DNA of 64,000 bases from Myrica gale (GCA_963930655.1 OZ005609.1:15015001-15079000); one strand, 5' to 3'. Shown: positions 1 to 12,325, counted from the first letter of the stretch. The notes: generated by a model from the letters alone, not told the origin. Numbers and translations: made by a program.

Positions 1-2388
1 TTGCCCTTAGAAGTTCCAATCATGAATGCCTCATGTTTCAGACTGCTTAGAAATCACGAACTTCACAAACCAGAAGAGACCAAAGAATGACATCATGTAA
101 ACTATCAAAAACGGTTTCAAATTTAGCCATCAACCTTGAGTCGAGATGATTGTAATGCTTTCCTCTCAAAGTCCAATCTTCAGTAGCTCCCGCTCTTTGA
201 GCATCCCCTGCTTGAATCACATAGTGTTTTATCACGCGATTGAAAAGCATCCCCTTGAAGTGTCCCTTTTGACTGCAAAACCAATTGTATCAAGATTAAG
301 TGAAAAGGGTCATGAAGAGCATGTATCATGCCTCAGCAAACTTCTGCAGGTGGTAGCATTTAGTGGAGAAGTCGGCCAAGCACAAACAAGAAAACACTCT
401 ATAGGAGGATGTTAAGCATGTACAAAGAAAGAATAAAATAAGTTAACTAGTACAGGTAGTAAAATAATCTTTTAGACGTTCCTCCTGGAGGTCTAATTCA
501 ACTCAGCTCTCAACTGCCACACATTTGGTTCAGATGAACTGTCTGATTTACGGAACTTCAAATTACATTGTAGCGTTCTACAGTAATTATGACCAACCCC
601 TTCTCCTCCCCCCCTCCATGAACCTCTTTCCTCTTTCTTTGTTTTTTCAAAAATCAGAAACCAAGAAGAGACACCACAGCCATACAGCACTTCTGCTTAA
701 TCCAAGGATCTCATGCAAATCTGTAATGTCTGATCAATGTGCTTATTAATGGAGCATATAGGAACCAATCAAAGAGCAAAAAAGGAGATTAATGAAAAGT
801 AGAAATGAAGAAGACAACGAAACGTTTGGCAGATAACAATGATAAGCTTTTTTAAGGTGTTATTATCAAAAAACTGAGCCAATGATAATTTTCTTGCTGG
901 AATAAGTTCGAGTTAATGTCAAAGTATAATGAAAAATCTAGTAGACAATGTACATTTTGCAAACAAATCAATTTTATATAGGTTTGCAGCCATGAAGAAA
1001 GTCAATTGAATGCAAGATACCGTGTATCTAGAAAAACAGACAAAAATGGACCATACAGTGAGGAATTTTCTATGCCTCATGAAGAGAGAGGGTGGAGTGG
1101 GAGGACAAGGATAAAAGGGGAAATATGTGCAATATCAGCTACATGAACCACCTTTTATTTTTCTCCCGTATCATGGAATAAAGTCAAAAGTGGTGACTTG
1201 ACAACTCACCATAAGTCAATGAATTCATCAACAACTTCAGGAGAACTTTCCTTGTAAAGTTCCACTGTTATAGAGCCTTTCGAGGTTTTCAAAACCTATT
1301 GGGGGAAAAAAGATAGATAAAACAGTTACTCAAAACTACTCAGCGAAAAAGCATTGAAGTTTTGATAAAGCAAAGACCTCGCATCTAAAGTGCAACATAA
1401 TGAAAGGAAAACTTTAGCTGAGGAAATGGAGAAACCTACAGCATATCCAGGGACATCAGATTTTTTTGGATCCACTAACGTGTTCTCATCCTGTAGCAAA
1501 TTCCAGAATAGATTCAGAGGCATTATAATTAGAACTACTTGAACTCATGATTAGCATTGCAATCTACAAACACATGCACACACATACATGTAAAAATACG
1601 CACACATCTGGCAGAGACAAATTAGCTCAAGAACTATCAAAGCCATTATAGAATGAATATAAGGTTTCTCAATAAGACTACCTCAGATATTGATACGTCA
1701 TTCTCTGTTGAAAATCTTGACCTATATGCAAGTTAGCAAGTAAAAGTTAGTATCAAACAAATAATAGTTTCAAGCAGTAACAGTTCGATGCATATAGATA
1801 AACACAACCCACTGAAACAAAAACTTCTGAATCACTTGCTATACTCCCAACTTATTCTGAACTTCTTTAACATTATAATCAAGGACATTGTGAATAATCC
1901 AAAAATTATGTGAAATATTCCAGCAGGTGAAACCATGAAAATTAGTATTGCATGAAAAAAGGTTCAAACACGGTAGAACTCTATGATTATCATACAATTT
2001 AACCATATAGCTAACCAACATGCCAAATGGGCAAGTTTCTGGTCCAGTCAATTTCACCAGTCCATATCTTAAAACTTTCTAACCCTGACAAGTGTTGAAT
2101 TTTCTATATTCCAAATATTTCATGTAATCTTAAAGATTCCAAAATTGTTCCTGAATAGCAGTTTCTTACAATGAATTCCACTTCATTATGATAAACAAAT
2201 TTATGTACATAAGCACAAACAACAAGCCACACAAACCTGTGAGTCCAATGTCTGTATGAAGAGAAAAGAAAAAACACAATCAACACAACCACCAAATTGC
2301 ACAGTATGATAGTGGTGACACTTATTCGAGTCGGGCCCTTTTTCTTTTTGCTTTGTTGTAGCAGAGCTTGAGGTTTGATCCTTGCCAT
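1..2388 (-). CDS. CYP21-4: Membrane-anchored cyclophilin, peptidyl-prolyl cis-trans isomerase of the CYP21-4/CYP21-3 type (3' end outside window)
   Basis: Six minus-strand exons join in phase with GT-AG borders: 2237-2388, 1682-1721, 1440-1490, 1210-1295, 135-272 and 1-42, the last running out of the window. The protein starts [19 protein letters not shown], a basic cytosolic tail followed by one hydrophobic segment (about residues 20-43) acting as a type II signal anchor, then a short linker. The cyclophilin fold begins with [14 protein letters not shown] and continues through [22 protein letters not shown]; the Arg of FNRV and the Gln-x-Gly of IQAGD match catalytic-site positions of cyclophilins. 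The N-terminus is what I know of the plant CYP21-3/CYP21-4 pair, which are endomembrane (Golgi) anchored and assist proline isomerisation in folding. I cannot separate the two paralogues. The ATG at 2386-2388 is the first in frame and gives the conserved N-terminus. No coding damage is visible; the C-terminal third of the domain is not in the window. Confidence 0.9.
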
Positions 2389-2425
2389 AAGATTTAAGTT
2401 TCTGCTTCAAAGCGTGACCAATTCC

Positions 2426-3374
2426 TGCAGCAGTCACAAAACCTAAAGGTAAAAATTGCAGAATCACACACACATACTGAGACCGATACACATAAAATGA
2501 AACCAAAAAAAAAAAAATAGCACTTCCAAAGACAAGACTAGTATAATTTGCATATTAAAATGTTAGTCATTGGACAATAGTATTGAACAGAACATGCCAA
2601 GGCCAGAGTTTTGCTTTCCAATATATTTGGAACTCCAGTTCCCTGAATTTAGGGCATTTGGTACTAATGGAAGTCAGAATTCAGTGATGTATAGCATATA
2701 AAGAGCAACTTCATCGATGTGGATTTGAAATTTAAAGAGTTTAACAGTTTATAGGTGATGTTTGTTTGTTAAAATGTTGGGATGTCAAAAGTTTGTGAAA
2801 AAGTGAAGAGAGGTATGATTTAAATGATTTTTTATATTTATTTGGAGTAAAAAATGATGATCTGAGACAAAATTTTGTGGTATTATTTTATTGAGGCTAA
2901 AATGTTGGATAATTCCAATTTCCAAGAACCACGAAACTCAGACCAACTACTAAAGAATTTCCAAATAAAGAGCATCCTGTGATCCTAAAAAGCGCAAAAA
3001 ATTCCTACCTTAATTACACGTCGAACTTCATTTAAGTCCGATCATATAATTCAAACAGTTATAGAAGTGGTATTAGAGAGAGATCTTATACAATTGAAGC
3101 ATATGGATACAAGTTAAACCTAAACTCCTTTTAGGAGTGGTTATAGGGTAAGATCTTATCAATTCAAGCAGATGCAAACAAGTTAAACCTAAACTCCGCG
3201 ACTTTAAAACCGATACAGGGATATCAGTTCATGACTAAAGTAAAACGCACGAAAGAAAATTTTCTGAAGAAATCGACCGAAGAATTACGCAAGAATACCT
3301 ACGAATCCCTCTCCGCAGTCCGAAGGTTGAAATCTTTGAAGTTCCGGTTTGCTGCCTTTCGTAAATCCACTCAC
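2426..3374 (-). other. Proposed leader intron; contains a MITE-like AT-rich stretch
   Basis: No coding sequence is recognisable. About 2750-2930 has the look of a small non-autonomous DNA element (many short GTTTG, GTGAAAAAGT and ATGATTT words) resembling the AT-rich MITE family at 57.6 and 59.3 kb in composition, but no clear TIR or TSD could be delimited. Two near-copies of AAGTTAAACCTAAACTCC occur around 3112-3198, a short local duplication. Confidence 0.3.
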
Positions 3375-3545
3375 CAAAATGACGGGGACAATGGAACCGT
3401 CGTCGTTTTTTCGGTCCAAATGTCACAAAAGCCGCTTGACTTTCTTTTCTGTTAAATGGTAGAGTCGACAATGAGGTTGTTAAGTCCATCGAAGTAGACG
3501 CGATAAACTTGTGGTAACGAACTTCGTCGTCTTCGATATCAACCT
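3375..3545 (-). other. Possible 5' leader exon of the cyclophilin gene
   Basis: A GC-richer patch in AT-rich surroundings ends, on the minus strand, at a strong splice donor (CATTTTG then GTGAGTGG; exon side at 3375). A matching acceptor lies at 2425/2426 (CTGCTGCAG then GAATTGG), 37 bases before the cyclophilin ATG. That would make a 5' UTR intron of about 950 bp, common in plant housekeeping genes. This is inference from splice signals only; the short ORF here (3235-3489, minus) resembles nothing I know. Confidence 0.35.
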
Positions 3546-3849
3546 TTCTAAGCGGAAGCTTTTGACAGTGGGTTTGGTTTCAAAATTATATTAAAATTTT
3601 ATGTTAGTGTTAAAAAAGAGATAATAAGATAATATTAGAATCGATGAAGAGTAATAAAATTAAAAATAAAATTTTAAAATAGTTTTGATAAAAATAAAAT
3701 TTTATATTTAACAAATACACTTTAAATTTTAAGCCGAGAAACATCGCCTCAATAAACCTTTAGTAGCAATGTTGGACAGTTGGAGAACACGTTGCAACAA
3801 ATATTATTATTATTGTATTGTTGTTAAAAGAAAAAAACATTATTAGGTA
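3546..3849. other. AT-rich intergenic spacer, nothing recognised
   Basis: Low-complexity AT-rich DNA with many AAAATTTT words between the cyclophilin upstream region and the first LINE. No ORF, RNA gene or clear TIR was found. Confidence 0.5.
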
Positions 3850-3861
3850 CTAACCGGATTG
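3850..3861. repeat. Left target-site duplication of LINE 1
   Basis: CTAACCGGATTG lies immediately before the poly-T that represents the poly-A tail of the minus-strand LINE. It matches CTAAGCGGATTG at 9984-9995 in 11 of 12 bases. Confidence 0.65.
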
Positions 3862-3890
3862 GTTTTTTTTTTTATAATTAAAACCTCAAT

Positions 3891-6800
3891 TTATTCCAAA
3901 AGAAGAGATCCAAAGAAACACACTCTAAGGAGACTCAGTACCAGCATACAACCAATCAAATCAAGCGAATGCTCACAACAACGGGGATTGTCCACTGAGC
4001 TATACTCAACGGCGGCCCAACGAGCAAGGTGGTGCACTAACTCATTAGCACCTCTATAGACATGAACTGCTTGCCAACTCAGCAACCGTTGGCACACTTC
4101 ATGAATCTCTTTCATAGCCGAATGAATTCTCCACTCCGTTTTTTGTAGCCATTTCTGGATAGCATGAATAAGTCTTTATGAATCGCCTTCGAGAATCACC
4201 TCCCGATAACCTTGATCCAGCGCTAATTCCGCTCCCAACTTGGTAGCTGTTGCCTCACCTTCCAGCGGATCAACTACTGCAATTTTTTTGTGTCACAACC
4301 CCCTGAATCACACCTTGGCAATTGCGAGCAATAGCAGCTATCACCGCATAACTCTATCTTATAGCAACATCCACGTTAACTTTTATTGTATTGGCAAGTG
4401 GATGTTTCCAAGCTTGCAGCCGGACGGGTTGCAATTGGTGTTGCCAAGCAGCCTTATGCTCCCAACTCAGCCGGCGAACACGATGAACTAACTCTTTTAC
4501 ATCACAACGCTTGCCTCCATGCACCATCTGATTTCTTGCAGCCCATAGCAGATCAATTGCATTGACAGCGAAGATTTGAAACAAGTGCTGGTCCTCCAAT
4601 GGAATCCCAATGAGCCGATGAGGATGAAGAATTTTCTGAACCCAATCTGCCACCGACCCATCACAAAACGCCATAATGTTCAGCTGTCATGGGGATTCGC
4701 TCCAAACTGAACGACTAAAGGGGCAGACCAACAGTAGTTGATGAAGGGATTTCGGATGTTCATCACAAAGCACACAAGAAATATCGACAGCCGACATTCC
4801 ACTATCACCTGTATTATTTGCAACTTTCATTTTGGTCGGTAACACATCCCAGACCACCTTCCACAAAAGCACCTTTAAACGATCATGCCTTTTTAGCTGC
4901 CAAAGTTCTTTCCATTGAACAGCCTGCAGAGGAGACAATGGAGTTGTTAGGTGTTGAATCAAAGCTCGATGGACTGATTTCACGCTGAACTCCCCCGATG
5001 CTTCCAACGGCCAAAACAGTGTATCCCTTGTCCCATCCTCTCCTATTTTCACCTTCAGAATGACATCAGCAGACTCGTGAGAGAATAAACTTCGCACCAG
5101 CCCCACATTCCAGCATGGACTCCCCTCCAAGAGCAAGTGACTAACTGTCTTGATAGCTGGTGAAAGAACAGTTCCCTCCCGGGCTGAAGGTTGAAACCCA
5201 GACAATGAAGGAACCCATGGGTCCCTCCATATAGAGATATCTTTCCCATCCCCTACACGATAGCACATACCATCTAACAGAACATGTCGAGTTTTCACAA
5301 TACTCTTCCATATGCACGATGTCGTACGTCCAGCCCCTACTTGCCAGAACTCTCTCCCCTTTACGTACTTCCCATGCAGAACCCGTACCCAGAGGCTATC
5401 CCCCTCTGAGAGCATTTTGCACGCGAGCTTAGAGACCAGTGCTTGGTTAACCTCTGAAAACAGTCGAATCCCCAAACCTCCATCACCTTTGGGAAGACAA
5501 ATGGATTTCCAAGCCTTTAAGTGAAGATGTCATGTCTGTTCCTCCTTATATCCCCACCAGAAGTTTTTTGTCACACGATCAAGTTCATTACACCAAGTTT
5601 GGGGCATGCTATAAAAACTCATGACATAGGACGAAATAACACTCGCAACTGCTTTAATCATCATCGTCCGACCAGCCTGGGAAAGAACCTTCGCCTTCCA
5701 TCCAGCTATCTTATGTAGAAATTATGCCTTTATCTCATCCACCGCCCTCACTCTAGCATGAGGAATAATCAAAGGAAGCCCAAGATGTTTCGCCTTAGGA
5801 GGTAATTTTTTTTAAGTGCAATTGCTCCACAATAGACAATATGGCCTGCCCCCGAAAATTCTTGCTGAAGTGCACGGAAGATTTTTCTTTATTCACCTTC
5901 TGACCCGACCAACCCATATACTTCTCAAGACAAGCATGTAATGTAGAGGCCTCACGGGTAGTAGCTTAGCAAATAGCAGTAGATCATCCGCAAATAATAA
6001 ATGAGAAATACTAGGAGTATTACGTCCCATTTGAATTCCTTTTAGACACCCTCTACGTTCCTCACGTAATAAAAGACGGGAAAAAACTTCAGAGCACAGG
6101 ATAAATAAATAGGGAGATAGAGGATCACCCTGTCGAAGACCTCTTGTTGGTTGAAATTTTCCAAAAGGACTACCATTGATAAGAAGGGAGAAAGACAATG
6201 TAGATATAAATTGTTTCACCCAGTTTGTCCAAACAGAGCTAAACCCAAAAAGCTCCATAACTTTCAACACAAAACTCCATTCAACCCTATCATAAGCTTT
6301 TTTCATATCGGCCTTAATAGCCATCCAACCCCCTCGACCGTTTTTATGGTTCATACCATGAAAAATCTCGGCCGCCACAATCTAATTATCTTGGATCGCA
6401 CGACCCGGAACAAAAGCAAGTTGGAATGGGGAAATAAGTTTTGGAAGCACCAATTTCAAACGTTTAGTCATAATTTGGGAGATGAGCTTATAGATGACAT
6501 TACAAAGGCTAATAGGTCGAAATTGACTAACCTTGGAAGGATTACCACCTTCGGTATCAAAGTAATGTTTGTACTATTCAGATCGGGCAGCAGCTCCCTA
6601 GTTATGAAAAATTCTTGCACGGCCTTAATTACATCCAACCCAACCTCCTACCAGAAATGTTTGAAGAATAACACCGTCATACCATCCGGACCAGGTGCTT
6701 TTTCCGAACTCATCTTCCGAAGAATAAAAGAAATTTCCTCAGCGTCCGGCACCTTAGTAAGCATATCATTATCCTCTCCCTTAATCAAAGGTTCAATCAA

Positions 6801-8022
6801 CTGCTCTAAGTCATCCGGAATATTGGGGTGGCTAGTAGAAAAAAGGTCCTGATAAAAACCCACCAACTCCTGCCCTATCGCAGATCTCCCTAAAATCCAG
6901 CAATATTGCTCAGTTTTCAATTTCAAAATCTGATTCTGACATCTTCTAATAACCGTCGAAGCATGAAAATACTTTGTATTCAAGTCACTAGACACCAGCC
7001 ATGTCTCCCAATATTTCTGTCTCCATAGAGCTTCCTCACGACGCATCTGCTCATCCAAGGCTAAACTGAGTGACTGAGCCAAATGAAAATTATCTGAAGT
7101 AGGGGTTGCATGTTGACAGTGAGCAGGTTGTTCCTTAAGATGCTGAATAGAAGTATGAATCTGACCAAATTGCTCCTTATTCCATTTACGAAGTGCGTAT
7201 CTCGTGGCACGAATCTTTTCGAACAACGCATGAGAGGGAGAGTGCCCACATGCCGTCACCCAAGCTGTTGCCACTACGCCAAAACAAGATACATCCCGCG
7301 TCCAGAAGCCTTCGAATTTGAAAGGCTTAGGTGTTCGCTCCTCCAAACCAAAGAAAGACAAAATCAAAGGGTTGTGATCTGAATTAGTGATAGAGTAATG
7401 CTGAATGGCGGCATTTAGATATCCCTCGATCCAAACGCTCCCGGATAGTAGCAAGTCTCGGGCGTTTATTACACAATGTAAATTTCGAACCAATGAAACC
7501 CAAGTCAACAAAACTCATGGACTTCATAAAATGCGATAACCCTCTAGAAGAGGATGACGAGATAGCTCGCCCTCCTAGCTTCTCAGCTGGACTCAAAATA
7601 TCATTAAAGTCACCCATGCACACCCATGGCCGATGTTCATCTCGATTCAACTGCTTCAACTCATGCCAAAACGCTGCTTTCTCTCTCCAAACAGCTGGCC
7701 CATAAATAAGAGAACAAAAGAAACCCGGGTCATCACCACCAGGCTCCACTTCCAAATGTAAAATATTCTGAGATTGCCACGACAACTGAAACCGAAAATC
7801 TGGATGCCAACAAAAAACAAGACCTCCTCTTGTACCAATCGGAGGGACATAAATAAAAAAAGAAAACCCAATCTTCTTCATAACACGAGAAACAAAAACA
7901 CTATCAATCATAGTCTCCATTAAAAATATCCCTACTGAGTCCACTGTCTTCACAATTTCCCGGAGGGCTCTAGCTGCCGAAGGTCGACCCAAACCCCGAC
8001 AGTTCCACGATATGAGCTTCAT
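3891..8022 (-). pseudogene. LINE 1 ORF2: endonuclease, reverse transcriptase, zf-RVT and RNase H, broken
   Basis: Starting at 8022 (MKLISWNCRGLG) the endonuclease shows the NCRGL, METM and GDFND motifs; a frame break near 7400-7500 moves the distal SDHNPL histidine motif into another frame (7511 down to 6648). The reverse transcriptase follows with YDRVEWSF, GLRQGDPLSP and the catalytic LLFADD box (about 6378-5893). The zf-RVT domain (5475-4687) has the late CVLCDEHPKSLHQLLLVC pattern. RNase H pieces (4674-4354 and 4115-3891) include KVNVDVA and ANELVHHLARW. At least four frame changes and several stops occur. Domain order matches plant L1 elements with a C-terminal RNase H. Confidence 0.88.
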
Positions 8023-8117
8023 GGAGAGGGTGGGGGCGTGAGATGGCCCGCCTCCTCAGCCGTAGTGATAGTTGTAGTAACAGTAGAATCCAACCCCTTT
8101 CTTATGGCCAGATGCTT

Positions 8118-9690
8118 TTACCCTGATCTGCCACTTTTAACAAAACGCCGAATTCTACCCAGCTTAGCATTACTTGCTATGCCCATATGAAACAGATCAT
8201 CCAACGGATGTTCTAATACACAATCCACCAAAGTCTGTTGTTCCTTGAGACGCTTAGATACTGGTGAAATAGAAAGATCCCCAACCACACTTCTACGCTT
8301 CAATCTACTGCAATAGTCTTGCCCATCTCCACTAGTATGTTTTAAGCCCATGTCAGGTTGAAAGAGACAACCAGATTCAATACCAGCTGAGACCCACTAG
8401 CACTACATCTTGCCTGGTGCTGTTGATCGTGGGGATCCACTAATCCAATCTCAGGTCCAACCTCTGTGCATGGCCCATTAGCTAAATCCAGGCCCAGATT
8501 CAGTAGATGTAAGCAAGGCTGAGTTTCGTCCAAGGGAGGACTATCGTCCAATATCTTCTTTTGAAAATGCGGCAAATTAATTAAAACCATTGGAAGATTC
8601 ACTTTACTGTCTCCAATCCCGAAATCACAGGAATGCCTTGTACCTCATCAGCCCTTCGCATGTCACACCTAGAATCATCATTGCACCTAAACTCAGCCGA
8701 CTTGCCATTTGAAATTGAACTTTCCAAATACTGCTTCGCGCCAATCTTGGCCTGGGGGGGAATTTCCATAGAGGAATGCGCTCCTTCCGAAACTGAAGTG
8801 TGAGTCAACCCTGTGCCTGAAAGTGACGCAGTTGCCGACACCTCAGCCCTATGTAGTCATGCTGGTGGGGGCTGTTGGTCCTCTAGTGGCCCTGAAGGAG
8901 GACGCTGGTCTTGATAAGCCCTCCACCTACCTTCCATCGATTGCACCCCTTGAAACTCCCTATACCTCCAAGTCGTAGTTTGCCCAATCGGAGGAAAACC
9001 TCTCAGTTTTTCAGTAAGAGCATAAATTTGCGGATGAGCAGGGTTCTGATAACAATCACCAATGGTATGATTAATGAGACCATAATGGAAGCAGAACGAG
9101 GAGAGACGTTCATACTTAAAACCAATCCATAGAGAATCACCATCTTCACGATAAAATTGAAACCCCGGCTCCAGAGGTTTATTGCAACTGAATCGAATCT
9201 TAAGTCTGATGAAAGACTTATGTTCTTCAGTGTCATATAACTCCAGGACCTCACCCAACTTACAGCCAATTAAAATTGCATTTGCTTCATCCACAATCTC
9301 CAATGACAATCCATGAATATGTACCCAAAATTCCACCATAGATAAATCAACTTCTTCAATGGTTTCCCTAGGATTCCACTCTTTCAAGATCATATAATAA
9401 CCTTTAAAATTCCACGGCCCCTGTGAGAAGACACGCTCCTTGTCTTCTACCGATGTAAAGGTAAAGAGAAATCGATTAGGCCATGCGTTCTCAATCTTAA
9501 ACTCAGAAATAAATCTCCAGCCAGTTCGAATAATTGAATGTATAATATGGGACGGATAGATCTTCTTGGAGACCAATATGCCAACCAGGGATGCCTGAGA
9601 GATATGTTTAGCCCTACTCAGATTTGGCTTCAGCAAACCCGAGAGATCATTCGAGGATAGGGCCGTTGTCTTCTCGATAGTCTTATCCAT
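8118..9690 (-). pseudogene. LINE 1 ORF1 (DUF4283 / zinc-knuckle nucleic-acid-binding protein), broken
   Basis: The first 277 codons (9690 down to 8857) are open and carry the DUF4283 fold typical of plant L1 ORF1: GWRFISEF, PNRFLFTF, FSQGPWNFKGYY and a VEFWVHIHGL stretch. The zinc knuckle near residues 205-220 reads CFHYGLINHTIGDC, so its second cysteine is replaced by tyrosine. An in-frame TGA at 8857-8859 (plausibly a CpG-decayed CGA) stops the frame. The same frame then continues to 8599, after which the Ser/Pro-rich C-terminal region is scattered over other frames to about 8118. In L1 elements ORF1 coats the RNA in the retrotransposition particle. Confidence 0.85.
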
Positions 9691-9983
9691 ATTGCTTCTC
9701 CGCGTAAACAGCGGCAGATACCAAATCTCTAGTCTGGTAAAGGAGGCAAAAGCGGCGCACTACAAGAGCCCTAGTTAGGAAAAGTAGGCCAAAACACATC
9801 CCACTACAATGATGCTAGACTGGTAAAGGAGAGCAAAGACGACGCAATATAGCAAACACAGATTGAGGAAAAAATATGGGGAAAGGAGAGGAGAAACACG
9901 ATGCTCGAAGAACAGGGCAAATACGAGGGTGGGAGAGGAGAGAGCATTATGCTCAGAGGCTCACAAGGAGCGGAATAACTCAT

Positions 9984-9995
9984 CTAAGCGGATTG
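9984..9995. repeat. Right target-site duplication of LINE 1
   Basis: CTAAGCGGATTG, 11 of 12 identical to the left copy at 3850-3861; marks the 5' end of the minus-strand LINE. Confidence 0.65.
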
Positions 9996-11479
9996 AATTT
10001 TCGTATTATGTATGACGCCTATTCTAAAAGTAATTTAATTGAATGACAATTTGTATTGACGTAACTCTTCTAATTTATCACAGGTGAAGAATTTGTGACG
10101 TAACTTTTTGTTTCCTTATTAGGCTTCGTTTTTTATTTTTTTATTTTATTTTTCTATAACGACCCCTCAATAATTATAATACTGTATTTTGACCCCATGT
10201 TTCTGGCTTCCCTGCTGGCACCTTTTTTATTCTAGGACACAACTCTTACAGTTAGCCCCTAGAGCGTGGGGGAGATGGCTAGGGATAAATGCTATAAAAT
10301 GGTAGACCCTAGTTCAAATTCCCATAGTAATATTATTTTTGTGACTTACTTGAGACGTGTGGTGAGAGGTCGTTGCCTGTGTCGGGAGTTTGCTTCAAAC
10401 GTTTATCTTTAGTGAGTTAAAATTTGGAAGCGGGCTCTAGTTCTGGTTCTGAGGTTGAAACCATGATTTGAACCCAATTTTAAGAACCAGCGTTTGCCTT
10501 GGTTTACTGCTAACGTGACACTCGCGTGTCACGTGCTAATTGGCGTTGTCTTCTTGAAAGTGATTCAACATTTACTTGCTATCTAGAGAAAAGTCGTACA
10601 TCAAAAAATCCGCACTCTGACATAATACTACAGTACATAACAAAAATATCCTCCCTTGTCCAAAACGACCAGAGTTGTTACTCTTTGAGTGGAAGCCTGC
10701 ACTCTCTGTTCCACGCTCATTGCCATTGCCCTGCCGTTCACCACTTCCACCCTAAATGCTTATTTATTTCGGCGTCTCCTTCTCCAACTGCCGATTTAAT
10801 ACCCATCGCCATCCTCTTTTACCTTTTTCCCTCATAACTTCTATCGACTCCCGAAAACAAATGAGACGTGTTTTTACAGTCCAGTGGCCACTCGCTCGAC
10901 TCAAGTTGCCCACTTCGCGAGCATCCTGTGTGTTTATTACTAGGTGGTATACAATTAGGACTCCAGCATCGTGATACTTTCATCTGATGTAACCTGAGCT
11001 CAGTTTTTGATTGCTAAATATAAAAATTATGTTTAAAAGTTTCCAGAGATTTATACATTGTCTTCATCTCATTTTTCTTTTATAAGTCTAAAGCTTTTCG
11101 GCATGTGAACAGAGCATTGAAGATAATTACCCAAAACATTTAAAAATAACATTTTTTAACAGAGCACCAAAGAAAAAAAAAAACACCCCAACGAACAACA
11201 AATTGACTAGCGACAAGCTAACACATGTAGATAATGCAATAAAAGCCTCTATTCTGAACATTTTTGTTGTCACCTCTTTGCTATAACGATCCTGGAGTAA
11301 ATCGTTAAACAGAGCACCAACATTTTTGTTGTCACCTCTTTGGAACCCCTCATATAGGTAAAGGAAACTACGATCGAACAAGTAAATCATTAGTTGATCC
11401 GTGTACAAAATAAATGCATGCTATCAAGTTATTATCACTCTCAAGTACTAGAAACGAATGGCATGCAATGTGAATGGAA
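9996..11479. other. Intergenic spacer; no gene recognised
   Basis: AT-rich at both ends with a more balanced, pyrimidine-rich middle (about 10500-10980). The 103-codon plus-strand ORF at 10526-10837 has no recognisable domain. At 11158-11345 there is a local imperfect duplication of a segment containing AACAGAGCACCAA and CATTTTTGTTGTCACCTC. A tRNA-like segment around 10260-10440 is listed separately. Confidence 0.5.
10255..10440 (+). repeat. Possible tRNA-derived SINE-like segment
   Basis: A box-A-like stretch (GATGGCTAGGGATAAATGC) is followed about 30 bases later by a box-B-like stretch (AGTTCAAATTCCC), the spacing of an internal RNA polymerase III promoter. Downstream sequence is non-coding. 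No clean TSD or A/T-rich tail could be fixed, so this is tentative. Confidence 0.25.
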
Positions 11480-11484
11480 CAAAT

Positions 11485-11858
11485 TGTAAAATATTTTGAA
11501 TATTTTCCTTAAGGTGACCCAATATCTAGCGTATGAAGTTTTGAATTTATATATTATGGGCGTTTTAAATTCTATTCCTATCAGTTACTAGTTTTAAATA
11601 TTTAATTTTTTAAATAGAATCTTATTCCTTGATGGGAGGAATAACCACGGTAAAATTCTGATAAGGAATCCCTAGCCTAGCCTATAAAATAAAGGTATGT
11701 GTATTCCATTAATACGGCTAATATAGTTAAGGAATAGGCTAGAAGAATCTTATCACTCTCACGTGTCTTTTCTTTTGCAGTATAAAGACAAACCCTTGAA
11801 CACTTATGGTTGGAGGTATGTCTATCTAAATTCCGTTCTTCATATTTAATTTCTTACA
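11485..11858 (+). repeat. 5' LTR of Copia A
   Basis: Begins TGTAAAATATTTTGAATATT and ends TTTCTTACA. It contains the shared words GATGGGAGGAATAAC, CCTATAAAATAAAG (a TATA-like signal) and CACTCTCACGTGTC found also in the 3' LTR. Compared with that copy it carries several small insertions, e.g. around 11578-11620. Confidence 0.9.
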
Positions 11859-11860
11859 TG

Positions 11861-11872
11861 TGGTATCAGGGC
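11861..11872 (+). promoter_or_regulatory. Primer binding site of Copia A
   Basis: TGGTATCAGGGC, one mismatch from the TGGTATCAGAGC complement of the initiator methionine tRNA used by most plant copia elements, two bases after the LTR end. Confidence 0.85.
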
Positions 11873-11949
11873 CTCCTTCCATGCCTCTTGTTTAGTGAAG
11901 TGATCTTCTGATAAATATTTCAGATTGTCACATGAATCAAGAGACCATG

Positions 11950-12123
11950 GTGCTCTGTATCAGGATTAATAGAAAATTTCTTTCTTTTGTCTTATTGGCC
12001 TGCAGTCAACTCTGTTTTTCAAATTAATTTTTTTAAGTGCTCTGTATCAGGATTAATAGAAAATTTCCTTCTTTTGTCTTATTGGCCTGCAGTCAACTAT
12101 GTTTTTCAAATTAATTTTTTTTT
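11950..12123 (+). repeat. 87-bp tandem duplication in the Copia A leader
   Basis: Two near-identical copies of a segment starting GTGCTCTGTATCAGGATTAA, at 11950-12036 and 12037-12123, differing by a few substitutions. Confidence 0.85.
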
Positions 12124-12325
12124 TAAAAACCAGGTCGGTCAAAAGTTTTGAAAAACATTTGGAGACTTGGTTTCATACTATTTTGGTTTTATGTCTGCGT
12201 ACATGTCTTTTCATTTATACTCAGTATCATGTGGTTTTCTTGATTTTTTCTTCCTTTTGGTTATAAAAAGAAGACTGTGTATAAGAAAAGGAAGAAAACA
12301 TACCGAAATTTATTCGATCTGTAGG

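Larger units (their letters stand above)
3862..9983 (-). mobile_element. Full-length, decayed L1-type LINE retrotransposon (LINE 1)
   Basis: A 6.1-kb non-LTR retrotransposon on the minus strand. In element orientation it has a purine-rich 5' leader (about 9691-9983, containing two copies of a CTGGTAAAGGAG word), ORF1 with a DUF4283-type domain and a zinc knuckle, then ORF2 with apurinic endonuclease, reverse transcriptase, zf-RVT and RNase H domains. It ends in an A-tail, seen as poly-T at 3862-3872. Imperfect 12-bp TSDs flank it. It inserts by target-primed reverse transcription. ORF1 has an in-frame TGA and later frame breaks; ORF2 is broken in several places, so the copy is inactive. The single TSD mismatch and many lesions suggest an old insertion. 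Confidence 0.9.

Noticed and set aside
6151..6852. 233-codon plus-strand ORF as a gene
   Set aside because: It is antisense to the LINE 1 reverse transcriptase, which shows clear motifs on the minus strand.
10526..10837. 103-codon plus-strand ORF as a host gene
   Set aside because: No domain, no splice context and no family resemblance; composition like UTR or spacer.
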